Below, piece after piece: positions 1 through 7,840 of a stretch of DNA of 28,470 nucleotides. The number at the start of each line of letters is the position of its first letter. Position 1 is the stretch's first letter. Source of the stretch: CAZELM01 sp964512995 (GTDB lineage Bacteria; CSSED10-310); the NCBI GenBank assembly GCA_964512995.1, contig CAZELM010000052.1, positions 1-28,470 on the forward strand, given 5' to 3'. A program made the position numbers and the translations under genes. The notes beneath the pieces are model-generated. The model had not been told where the DNA came from. It made no database searches and was given only the letters and a program-made list of their open reading frames with translations.

Positions 1-110
1 CCTCTATTGCCAATTAATTAGAAAATTTCATCCCAAATAATCTGAGAATCAACAGTGTTTGTGGCTGTAATAAGAATCCACAAAAGATTGATACAGATCA
101 TTTACTTCGA

Positions 111-506
111 TTGATTATTACAGGAAAAGTGCTAGCTGATAACGAACCAGTATCTGGAGTGGAAATATATTTTATAGATACAGGTCTAGATTATTATCAA
201 TCAAAGATGTCGATGCCAAATCAAATTGCCGTAAGCGCTGAAGATGGAACATTTATCAAGCACTTTCAATATTATTGGGGGCAAGAATTCACTGGTTCGA
301 TTGATGAATATAGGATGTTTCGAGAATATAATGAACTGAAAGGAAACTTTGAACTATCTTTGAGGTCACCCGATTATTTAGAAACAAATTATAAGTTTGA
401 ATTACAAGATTTACATTTTTCAGAAGAAGGTGTTTGTGAGCTTAGCTTAGGGGAGATTAACTTGAAATATAAAGAAAAATGTACGCCAAAGAGTCAATCG
501 CAATAA
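111..506 (+). CDS. small unrecognised protein, possible immunity gene of a preceding Rhs cassette
   Basis: The 131-residue product is unrecognised. Residues 1-25 (IITGKVLADNEPVSGVEIYF) resemble the start of a carboxypeptidase-regulatory-like beta-sandwich, a fold common in exported proteins. The start is uncertain: TTG at 111 has no ribosome binding site, and the frame stays open back to a TAA at 15, so the true 5' end may be further upstream or lost. The gene is AT-rich and sits directly before an Rhs fragment, the same place as the immunity-like genes of the later cassettes. By that analogy it may be the immunity gene of a cassette lying left of the window. That role is inference only. Confidence 0.5.
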   Translation: MIITGKVLADNEPVSGVEIYFIDTGLDYYQSKMSMPNQIAVSAEDGTFIKHFQYYWGQEFTGSIDEYRMFREYNELKGNFELSLRSPDYLETNYKFELQDLHFSEEGVCELSLGEINLKYKEKCTPKSQSQ

Positions 507-510
507 AAAT

Positions 511-2214
511 TTGATATTGTCCAAAATAACAGACAGCAAGGACGGCAAAGAGATCAGTTATACGTATGACACCTTGCGCCGTGTGAATCAGATCAGCACC
601 ACGCGGCACGGGTATGCGGTTCAATACACCTACACCAGCCTGGATCAGGTATCGGTGGCGCAATCCGGGAGTTTGTTTAATTACAGTTACGAGTATTATG
701 ATGATGGTTCGATGAAGCGGATTCATGACAACATCAACAACAATGATTATGACATCAGTTATTACCGGAGTGGATTACGATCACAGATGAATCGGCCGTA
801 TAGTTTGAAGACAGACTACACGTATGACATTTTAGGTCGGTTGCAGAGTGTGGAACACAGCCGGAATCAGGTGAGGTTGCAGAAGTTTGAGTATACGTAT
901 GATGTGGATATGATCGACGGGAGCGGGAGTCCGCTCTACAAAGGGTATCGGACGGAGCGGAGCATGATCACGTCTGGCGGTACGGTTGATCAGCAGTATG
1001 CATATAATGAGAGGGGCTGGCTGACCCGGTCGAAGTATGTTGGGAGTTATGAAGATGAGTTTGTGTATGATGCGACGGGAAACCGGACGCAGAAGCTCTA
1101 CAAGGTGGGAGGTAATCCGCCGGTGACGACGAATTATGGAGTGGATGCCAAATCGGATCGGATCGTGTCGGTGAATGGGAGTTATGGTCTGGAATGGAGC
1201 AAAGGCGGTCGGCTGCTGAGTGATGCGTATGCAGGCCGGGAGTATGTGTATGGGGATCGTGGGAATCTGGATCGAGTGAATGTGACAGGGACATCATATT
1301 ACACGGAGTTTCGGTATGATGGATCGGGAGACCGGTGGTATCAGTATCGGACAGTGTCTGGGCAGACGATCACGCGGTCGTTTTTATATGACCGTGAGGA
1401 TGTGGCAGTTGATTTCAATGGTGAATACGGCACAGTGAAGACGGTGTATGTGAATGGACCTGGTATTGATGAGGTGTTGAGTGTGCGGGTAGGCGGCGTG
1501 CTGTATCCGGTGTTGCACGATGGATTGGGAAGCGTGACGGGATTGATGAACAGTGCGGGGAGTCTGGTGAACACGTATAACTACAAGGCATACGGAGAGT
1601 CATTGAGTGCCACGGGGAGTCTGGAGAACCGGTATCGGTATACGAATCGTGAATATGTGGAATCCGGAAGCAACGGAACCGAGCTGTATTACTACCGAGC
1701 CAGATATTACCGACCCGATCTGGGCAGATTCATCAGCAAAGACCCGCTGGGCATGATTGATGGCACGAATATGTTCATTTATGTGCAGAATGATCCTGTG
1801 AAAAGCGGAGATCCACTTGGTTTGACAATATGGATTTGCAATAGAAAAAAGGGCAAGGATCGTAATTCAAGATGGAATCATCCCTATTTCTGGGATAGTA
1901 TAAGTGGAGAATGTTGTGGCTACATTAGTCCCAAAGACAGTTGTATTGAGAATGGACCCAAAACTTCCATCAATCCAGGCGGTGATGATTGCCGACCTGT
2001 TTCCGGTAGTGAAGGGCATGAACAGGGTATATTGGACTGTTGCAACAGAACACAACGATCTACAAAGGAACAATACTTTCCAGGTTTTTATGATTGTCAT
2101 ACACATTTAAAAAATTGCGTGGAGGATATATTTAACTTGGATTATTCTGGATCACCTGGTGATAGGAGTGATTCCCCATGTGATGATCCCAATTGTGATC
2201 CCACTGTTGACTAA
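511..2214 (+). CDS. orphan Rhs cassette 1: Rhs core fragment with Cys-rich toxin tip (family A)
   Basis: A 567-residue Rhs/YD-repeat protein fragment. It has YD repeats (YTYDTLRR, YTYDILGR, FVYDATGNR), then the hyperconserved motif RARYYRPDLGRFISKDPLG (about 1690-1750), where Rhs proteins release their variable tip. It lacks the N-terminal part of a full Rhs protein and has no plausible start: TTG at 511 has no Shine-Dalgarno, and Rhs homology begins almost at once after the preceding stop. The tip (about 1822-2211, 130 aa) is Cys-rich, with CNRK, HPYFWD, CCGY, GP, DC, GSEGHEQ, LDCC and YDCHTHL blocks. The order His457 then Cys529 suggests a permuted papain-like enzyme, but this is a hypothesis. 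The tip closely resembles that of cassette 4. It probably acts as a silent donor cassette or an alternative tip for a full-length Rhs gene elsewhere. Confidence 0.85.
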   Translation: MILSKITDSKDGKEISYTYDTLRRVNQISTTRHGYAVQYTYTSLDQVSVAQSGSLFNYSYEYYDDGSMKRIHDNINNNDYDISYYRSGLRSQMNRPYSLKTDYTYDILGRLQSVEHSRNQVRLQKFEYTYDVDMIDGSGSPLYKGYRTERSMITSGGTVDQQYAYNERGWLTRSKYVGSYEDEFVYDATGNRTQKLYKVGGNPPVTTNYGVDAKSDRIVSVNGSYGLEWSKGGRLLSDAYAGREYVYGDRGNLDRVNVTGTSYYTEFRYDGSGDRWYQYRTVSGQTITRSFLYDREDVAVDFNGEYGTVKTVYVNGPGIDEVLSVRVGGVLYPVLHDGLGSVTGLMNSAGSLVNTYNYKAYGESLSATGSLENRYRYTNREYVESGSNGTELYYYRARYYRPDLGRFISKDPLGMIDGTNMFIYVQNDPVKSGDPLGLTIWICNRKKGKDRNSRWNHPYFWDSISGECCGYISPKDSCIENGPKTSINPGGDDCRPVSGSEGHEQGILDCCNRTQRSTKEQYFPGFYDCHTHLKNCVEDIFNLDYSGSPGDRSDSPCDDPNCDPTVD

Positions 2215-2227
2215 CGAGGATGATATG

Positions 2228-3139
2228 ATGTTCATCGCGCTAGAAAAAAGTCACAAAAAAAAATGGTGGATTTTATTAACTTTTCTGTGCTATCCGATTT
2301 TGACAGGAATATTCTACGACTGTAATGCTCAAACATCGAATCGCATTTTAACGAATGAAGGAATCGTACCACATTTATTTGTGTATAGTCGTGAACAAAT
2401 GATGACTTTTTTAAAGACCCAAAATCTTACTAATAGCTTCACCGTAAGGAGGAATACCGCAGGGGATAAACTCATATTTTTCTCGAGTAGTAATGATGGG
2501 AATAAAAAAGTTGTAATCCTATCTGTAAAAAATGGTGTAAAAGTATTAATCCCTCCGGCTCGCGTTTCATATCTGGGTGAAGATGAAAAATTTATAGCTT
2601 GGACAAATGATCTTGAAAAGGGTGTGCACTTTACAGATGGAAGTCATCTGGAATTAAGTCGTTTTGCGCCGTTTCAGATGGATAGTAGTGGTGCCTTTTT
2701 TTTCAAAACAACACCGAACGGAACTGAAGTGAGGAGCACAAATGCACCCAGTAAAATGTTACTAAATTCACAATATTTTGCAGATAACATTTTTTATAAA
2801 GGCGATCAAATTTATCTGATGTCAAGTAATATTATCAAGAAATCATTCTCGATACAGTTTGAAATTGTATGTCAAATCTATAGGAGAGAAGAATCACAAT
2901 TTAAAATATTCGAAGAAATTCATATTACACGACCAACTCCGGGAGCAAGCCCCTTTTGGGTTGAAGATATGGATCCGTGGTCTGACAATCTCTTAATTCG
3001 AGATGTCTGTGATTGTGGGAACGATGATTGGTTTCTCTTCAATATAACAACAAATGAATTAAAGAAAATAGGACAAGCCAAAACTTGTCGCGGTTTTTTT
3101 TTAAAGGAAGATATTTTGGGACAAATAAATTGTGAGTGA
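2228..3139 (+). CDS. putative exported immunity protein for family A tip, beta-propeller-like
   Basis: A 303-residue protein that I do not recognise from a named family. Start at the second of two adjacent ATGs: GAGGA at 2216-2220 gives 7-nt spacing to 2228, against 4 nt to 2225. The gene begins 13 bp after the Rhs stop, so co-expression is likely. The N-terminus (KSHKKKWW then a hydrophobic run to about residue 30) looks like a signal peptide or anchor. The body is a series of beta hairpins (DKLIFFSSS, KKVVILSVKNGVKVLIP, KFIAWTND) resembling TolB/WD-type propeller blades. It is clearly homologous to the gene at 7841-8791, sharing VED-DPWSDN and IGQAK...FFLK-DILGQ. Since tip and gene are duplicated together, an immunity role is the simplest reading. 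It is AT-rich compared with the Rhs core, a sign of transfer. Confidence 0.75.
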   Translation: MFIALEKSHKKKWWILLTFLCYPILTGIFYDCNAQTSNRILTNEGIVPHLFVYSREQMMTFLKTQNLTNSFTVRRNTAGDKLIFFSSSNDGNKKVVILSVKNGVKVLIPPARVSYLGEDEKFIAWTNDLEKGVHFTDGSHLELSRFAPFQMDSSGAFFFKTTPNGTEVRSTNAPSKMLLNSQYFADNIFYKGDQIYLMSSNIIKKSFSIQFEIVCQIYRREESQFKIFEEIHITRPTPGASPFWVEDMDPWSDNLLIRDVCDCGNDDWFLFNITTNELKKIGQAKTCRGFFLKEDILGQINCE

Positions 3140-3178
3140 TGAATGTTCGGATAATAAAAGGTTTTTTCTGATCAAATT

Positions 3179-3245
3179 GGGTAAAAAATAACCCAAATGG
3201 AAAATCTCCCATAGAAAATATTCCAGCCTCTCATGTGAGGATAAT
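3179..3245. repeat. cassette junction element, copy A
   Basis: One of three related non-coding elements (others at 4834-4925 and 8942-9031). Copy A is the most diverged. It keeps GGGTAAAA at its left edge, a GGAAAATCTCC dyad, then CATAGAAAATATTCC and CTCTCATGTG, but loses the right part GGTCGAGTA...GTTCACTAAAAA. It lies 40 bp after the stop of the cassette 1 immunity gene and about 25 bp before the Rhs fragment of cassette 2. Its function is unknown. Confidence 0.7.
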
Positions 3246-3266
3246 GATCGGACAACTTTTCATTTT

Positions 3267-3887
3267 TTGCACGATGGATTGGAAAGCGTGACGGGATTGA
3301 TGAACAGTGCGGGGAGCCTGGTGAACACGTATAACTACAAGGCATACGGAGAGTCTCTGAGCACCACGGGGAACCTGGAGAACCGGTATCGGTATACTGG
3401 GAGAGAATATGTTGAGGCCGGGAGCAACGGGACGGAGCTGTATTACTACCGGGCCAGATATTACCGCCCTGATCTGGGCAGATTCATCAGCAAAGACCCG
3501 CTGGGCATGATCGATGGCGCGAATATGTTTATCTACGTGAAAAATAATCCGGTGAGTTTGGCAGATCCAACCGGCCAATTTTTGAAATGCCAGTGCTTAG
3601 GTTCACCTGATAATCTACACGATATGTCAAATATGTACAAGAAATGGGATTTTGAGAAAGAATCTCATTGGTACTGGTTTGAGTTCAAGTGTCCTGAAAA
3701 AACTTCAGAAACACCATGTCTTAACATCGCTCAACCTTGTCTTTGCATATATAAATGTATATTTTTTGAGGTTCACGAACACCATCATCAGCCAATAAGA
3801 GATGAATTTGGAAATGTAGTCGAAGGATCAACTGGTGGCAAAGGAGAAAGGTCATTACCGTCACCTGGAATCTGTGGATGCGAATAA
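3267..3887 (+). CDS. orphan Rhs cassette 2: short Rhs core end with Cys/His-rich tip
   Basis: A 206-residue open frame holding only the last part of the Rhs core, from HDGLESVTGLMNSAG to KDPLGMIDGANMF (about 3270-3540), joined to a new tip of about 105 aa. The tip has many Cys (CQCLG, FKCPEK, QPCLCIYKC, ICGCE) and a HEHHHQ cluster. I do not recognise it. TTG at 3267 is only where homology begins and is not a convincing start, so this is a 5'-truncated donor cassette. The next gene, a YwqK-like MORN protein, starts one base after its stop. In Bacillus subtilis YwqK is the antitoxin of the YwqJ toxin, which supports a toxin role for this tip. Confidence 0.8.
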   Translation: MHDGLESVTGLMNSAGSLVNTYNYKAYGESLSTTGNLENRYRYTGREYVEAGSNGTELYYYRARYYRPDLGRFISKDPLGMIDGANMFIYVKNNPVSLADPTGQFLKCQCLGSPDNLHDMSNMYKKWDFEKESHWYWFEFKCPEKTSETPCLNIAQPCLCIYKCIFFEVHEHHHQPIRDEFGNVVEGSTGGKGERSLPSPGICGCE

Positions 3888-3888
3888 A

Positions 3889-4743
3889 GTGAAAAACTTT
3901 TTAATATCAATTTTCATCACTGTCGTTTTCCTATTACAAGCTCATTCTGAAGAGTTACATAAACCACCTGTATTAGAAAAATCGAAAGAGTTCCATAAAA
4001 ATGGAGAGTTGGCATCATCTGGTTATAGGCTGGATGGAAAGAAAACCGGGTTATGGAAAAACTGGTCTGAATATGGCAAATTATTATCAGAGGTTACATA
4101 CCATGATGACAAGCGTTGTGGTTTCTCAATAACATATTATTCTTCAGGTATTACAAGTCAAATTACTATTTTTAAGGATGATATTCCCAATGGCTATTTC
4201 TGCACTTATTACGAGAATGGGCAACTTGAATATTCTGGAATTCTTAAAGATGGCAATAAAGTAGGAATTTGGCATCACTGGTATGAAAACGGGCAAATAG
4301 CTTCAATAGGTAACTATTCGTACGATTCTCCCGGAAATGTGGAAGGTGAATGGGTTGAGTGGTTTTCTGATGGCAAGTTAAAATTGGAGGCACATTATAA
4401 GGTATACAAAGAAATGTGGCGAACTGGTCCATACAAAAAATATTTTAATAATGGTCCAATAGCTGTTCAAGGTACATTTTCAGCGGAGGTTCCTGAGATC
4501 GAAGAAGGTCTATGGCAAATATTCTATCCCAGTGGACAAATACGGAGAGAAGGTAATTTTAAACAGGGTAAAGAATTCGGACGCTGGTATGAGTGGTATG
4601 AGAATGGTCAAATCGCTGCCGAAGGGAATTTTGTTTCAGGTCAAAAAGAAGGAGAGTGGAGCTATTACAATAAAGAAGGAAGATTGATAAGCGATTACGG
4701 CTACTTAGGTTTTTGGGAATTGGTTGATAAATTGACTGATTAA
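3889..4743 (+). CDS. exported MORN-repeat protein, YwqK-family (COG2849) putative immunity protein
   Basis: A 284-residue product if read from GTG at 3889, one base after the Rhs stop. This start gives a clean signal peptide (KNFLISIFITVVFLLQAHSEE). A longer frame from 3835 overlaps the Rhs tip and would bury the signal. The body consists of about nine MORN-variant repeats of the form G-W-YENGQ-A-G-Y/F-G, for example YYENGQLEYSG, WYENGQIASIG and WYENGQIAAEG. This is the pattern of the toxin-antitoxin YwqK family. The position after the Rhs tip and the likely translational coupling suggest it neutralises that tip in the periplasm. The Shine-Dalgarno is weak. The family call is firm; the partner assignment is inferred. 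Confidence 0.85.
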   Translation: MKNFLISIFITVVFLLQAHSEELHKPPVLEKSKEFHKNGELASSGYRLDGKKTGLWKNWSEYGKLLSEVTYHDDKRCGFSITYYSSGITSQITIFKDDIPNGYFCTYYENGQLEYSGILKDGNKVGIWHHWYENGQIASIGNYSYDSPGNVEGEWVEWFSDGKLKLEAHYKVYKEMWRTGPYKKYFNNGPIAVQGTFSAEVPEIEEGLWQIFYPSGQIRREGNFKQGKEFGRWYEWYENGQIAAEGNFVSGQKEGEWSYYNKEGRLISDYGYLGFWELVDKLTD

Positions 4744-4833
4744 CTGGTATTCACTGAAAAAAACTTATGATGGATGGATTTTTTAAGTTTTTGAAACGAG
4801 AAAGAGTTACTATTCTTTGGATTGCTTAGGGAT

Positions 4834-4925
4834 GGGGAAAATTGAGCAAACAGGGGAAATCTTCCATAGGAAATTTTCCGGTCTCTCATGTGTGCGTGTT
4901 GGTCGAGTAAAAGTTCACTAAAAAT
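4834..4925. repeat. cassette junction element, copy B
   Basis: About 90 bp, closely similar to copy C over its full length. It contains a dyad GGAAATCTTCC, then CATAGGAAATTTTCC (GGAAA/TTTCC dyad), then GGTCTCTCATGTG and GGTCGAGTAAAAG followed by TTCACTAAAAA. It lies between the YwqK-like gene and the Rhs fragment of cassette 3, and Rhs homology begins at its right edge. The 4744-4833 stretch before it holds nothing I recognise. Confidence 0.8.
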
Positions 4926-5956
4926 GGAGTTATGCTCTGGAATGGAGCAAAGGCGGTCGGCTGCTGAGTGATGCGTATGCAGGCCGGGAGTATGTGTATG
5001 GGGATCGTGGGAATCTGGATCGAGTGAATGTGACAGGGACATCATATTACACGGAGTTTCGGTATGATGGATCGGGAGACCGGTGGTATCAGTATCGGAC
5101 AGTGTCTGGGCAGACGATCACGCGGTCGTTTTTATATGACCGTGAGGATGTGGCGGTTGATTTCAATGGGGAATACGGCACGGTGAAGACGGTATATGTG
5201 AATGGACCGGGTATTGATGAGGTGTTGAGTGTGCGGGTAGGCGGCGTGCTGTATCCGGTGTTGTACGATGGATTGGGAAGCGTGACGGGATTAATGAACA
5301 GTGCGGGTAGTCTGGTGAACACGTATAACTACAAGGCATTTGGAGAGTCATTGAGTGCCACGGGGAGTCTGGAGAACCGGTATCGGTATACGAATCGTGA
5401 ATATGTGGAATCCGGAAGCAACGGGACGGAGCTGTATTACTACCGAGCGAGGTATTACCGACCCGATCTGGGCAGATTCATCAGCAAAGACCCGCTGGAC
5501 ATGATCGATGGCACGAATATGTTTATCTATGTGAAAAATAACCCTACTATGGGAATAGATCCAGATGGTGGATTTATCTGGAGTATTGCCGGAGGAGTTA
5601 TTGCATGAAGTCTTGATTTAGGTTTTCAACTATGGGAAAATGATGGAAATTGGGAATGTATTGATTGGATAGATGTTGGAACTTCATTTGCTATGGGAGC
5701 CTTACCCACCTTCGCATTTCGACCATTTACTTTTTCAAGTCAAGTTGTAACATCTTGGGGCACATCTTCTCTTCGTTATGGTTCTTGGGTAATGACTGGA
5801 GGGAAAAATTTCAGAAATTATATAATGTCTGGAATCATTGGCAAATATTCATACAGAACTTCTGTTACAACAGTTGTTCCAAGATCAGCATTAAAATGGC
5901 CACCTGGTTGGGAAGTAATTAAAGGATTTCTGGGTCAGAGAATTTATATTCCTTAA
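4922..5956 (+). pseudogene. orphan Rhs cassette 3: Rhs core fragment and glycine-rich tip, interrupted by TGA
   Basis: Rhs homology starts near 4926 (LEWSKGGRLLSDAYAGRE) with no start codon and runs through RYYRPDLGRFISKDPLDMIDGTNMF to the tip at about 5548. The frame stops at TGA 5606-5608 after FIWSIAGGVIA. It then continues without a shift: SLDLGFQLWENDGNWECIDW and on to IKGFLGQRIYIP, ending at 5956. The continuation reads like the rest of the same tip (small hydrophobic glycine segment, then a polar domain), so a single nonsense change appears to have killed it. Other genes here end with TGA, so recoding is unlikely. I do not recognise the tip family. A small membrane protein gene follows at 6098. 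Confidence 0.8.
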
Positions 5957-6097
5957 AATGATGACAATACCTTCGCCAAACGGTAAATAGAGATGAAAAT
6001 GAACTTCTGGCAAATTTGCAACCTATTGATTTCAATATATTTCAAAAATCATATTGAGGACAAGATTTGAGAAAAATCTAAATTAGCGAATGTAATA

Positions 6098-6367
6098 ATG
6101 ATGAAATATCTTCTCATAATTTTTGGACTTCTGATAGATTTTTTCTCTTTAGGTTTATACTTAAGAGTAAATAGAAAGGCTTGTGGATCATCAGGGATTC
6201 CTATTATATCATTAATATTTTATGTGTCTGCGATCTATTTTAGTGACACACAGATTATATTTGGCAAAGGCATTGATCTTTTGATGTTTCTAATATTTCA
6301 TATATTAATTCAATTTTTCGTTCCCTACTTGGACAGACGACTCTTTGTAAAAAAACAAAATTTTTGA
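6098..6367 (+). CDS. small membrane protein, possible immunity protein of cassette 3
   Basis: An 89-residue protein with about three hydrophobic segments (LLIIFGLLIDFFSLGLYL, GIPIISLIFYVSAIYF, LLMFLIFHILIQFFVPYL) and a basic C-terminus. Start at ATG 6098 or the adjacent ATG 6101, with no clear Shine-Dalgarno. The family is not recognised. Its place after the cassette 3 tip and its low GC match the other immunity-like genes, so it may protect the membrane against that tip. The 141 bp between the broken tip and this gene hold nothing recognisable. If the toxin is dead, this gene may be on its way to loss or serve as an orphan immunity gene. Confidence 0.55.
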   Translation: MMKYLLIIFGLLIDFFSLGLYLRVNRKACGSSGIPIISLIFYVSAIYFSDTQIIFGKGIDLLMFLIFHILIQFFVPYLDRRLFVKKQNF

Positions 6368-7788
6368 TGAATAGGGATCAAATAAACTTTCGTGCATATT
6401 CGGGCGGTATGGACTGTTTCAGATTCATGCGTTGGTGTAGGTTAAAATCGGATAACAAGCGCAATACAAATGATGTGGATATGATCGACGGGAGCGGGAA
6501 TCCGCTCTACAAAGGGTATCGGACGGAGCGGAGCATGATCACGTCTGGCGGTACGGTTGATCAGCAGTATGCATATAATGAGAGGGGCTGGCTGACCCGG
6601 TCGAAGTATGTTGGGAGTTATGAAGATGAGTTTGTGTATGATGCGACGGGAAACCGGACGCAGAAGCTCTACAAGGTGGGAGGTAATCCGCCGGTGACGA
6701 CGAATTATGGAGTGGATGCCAAATCGGATCGGATCGTGTCGGTGAATGGGAGTTATGGTCTGGAATGGAGCAAAGGCGGTCGGCTGCTGAGTGATGCGTA
6801 TGCAGGCCGGGAGTATGTGTATGGGGATCGTGGGAATCTGGATCGAGTGAATGTGACAGGGACATCATATTACACGGAGTTTCGGTATGATGGATCGGGA
6901 GACCGGTGGTATCAGTATCGGACAGTGTCTGGGCAGACGATCACGCGGTCGTTTTTATATGACCGTGAGGATGTGGCAGTTGATTTCAATGGTGAATACG
7001 GCACAGTGAAGACGGTGTATGTGAATGGACCTGGTATTGATGAGGTGTTGAGTGTGCGGGTAGGCGGCGTGCTGTATCCGGTGTTGCACGATGGATTGGG
7101 AAGCGTGACGGGATTGATGAACAGTGCGGGGAGTCTGGTGAACACATATAACTACAAGGCATATGGAGAGTCATTGAGTGCTACGGGGAGTCTGGAGAAC
7201 CGGTATCGGTATACTGGGAGAGAATATGTGGAATCCGGAAGCAACGGAACCGAGCTGTATTACTACCGAGCGAGATATTACCGACCCGATCTGGGCAGAT
7301 TCATCAGCAAAGACCCGCTGGACATGATCGATGGCACGAACATGTTTGTTTATGTGCAGAATGATTCGGTAATGAACGTGGATCCTTTCGGTTTGGCTAT
7401 TTGGGTATGTAATAGAAAAATTGCAAATGATCCAAATGAGTTCCTCAATCATTCATATTTTTGGGATGATTCTAAAGTACCTGAACGATGTTGTGGATAT
7501 GGAGCTCCGACAAAAGACTGTGATGAACGAGGTCCTCGTAGTCCTACAAATCCTCGTGGACATGATTGTATAAAAATTCCTGGTAGTGATGGGTATGAAC
7601 AACATTTATTGGATTGTTGTGATCGAACCCAAAAGCAAACAAAGGCTCGATACGGGGCAACGTATAACTGTCATGATCATCTAGAAAATTGTGTAGATAA
7701 TATTTTGAATTTGAAGTGGCCAGGTGTTCCTGGTGGTCCGACTGGTTTTCCATGTAATGATCCCGATTGCAGTCCTAATGTAGATTGA
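6364..7788 (+). CDS. orphan Rhs cassette 4: Rhs core fragment with Cys-rich toxin tip (family A')
   Basis: A 474-residue frame. Rhs homology begins at about 6471 and matches cassette 1 from base 900 onward. The first 36 residues (6364-6471) are not Rhs, so the apparent TTG start is not trusted. From 6501 to 7145 I see no base difference from 930-1574. The core ends in RYYRPDLGRFISKDPLDMIDGTNMF. The tip (about 7393-7785) is homologous to that of cassette 1 with roughly half the residues matching. Conserved blocks are CNRK, NHSYFWD, CCGY, GP-S--NP-G-DC, GSDGYEQ, LDCCDRTQ and YNCHDHLENCV. His363 and Cys436 are spaced like His457 and Cys529 of cassette 1. A homologous exported protein follows at 7841, as in cassette 1. 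Confidence 0.85.
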   Translation: MMNRDQINFRAYSGGMDCFRFMRWCRLKSDNKRNTNDVDMIDGSGNPLYKGYRTERSMITSGGTVDQQYAYNERGWLTRSKYVGSYEDEFVYDATGNRTQKLYKVGGNPPVTTNYGVDAKSDRIVSVNGSYGLEWSKGGRLLSDAYAGREYVYGDRGNLDRVNVTGTSYYTEFRYDGSGDRWYQYRTVSGQTITRSFLYDREDVAVDFNGEYGTVKTVYVNGPGIDEVLSVRVGGVLYPVLHDGLGSVTGLMNSAGSLVNTYNYKAYGESLSATGSLENRYRYTGREYVESGSNGTELYYYRARYYRPDLGRFISKDPLDMIDGTNMFVYVQNDSVMNVDPFGLAIWVCNRKIANDPNEFLNHSYFWDDSKVPERCCGYGAPTKDCDERGPRSPTNPRGHDCIKIPGSDGYEQHLLDCCDRTQKQTKARYGATYNCHDHLENCVDNILNLKWPGVPGGPTGFPCNDPDCSPNVD

Positions 7789-7840
7789 TTGATATCTAAA
7801 TGTCATGGAAAGAATATTATATGAAGTAAAAGGAGATACA

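Noticed and set aside
968..1297. 109-residue minus-strand frame that recurs identically at 6539-6868 and partly at 4740-5045
   Set aside because: It is antisense to the duplicated Rhs core; the identity follows from the identical core DNA. The His/Ser/Pro-rich product has no signal or ribosome binding site.
5606..5608. UGA recoding (Trp, Gly or selenocysteine) at the in-frame TGA of cassette 3
   Set aside because: TGA ends several other genes here (3139, 8791, 13618), and no hairpin like a SECIS is evident after it. A nonsense mutation is simpler.
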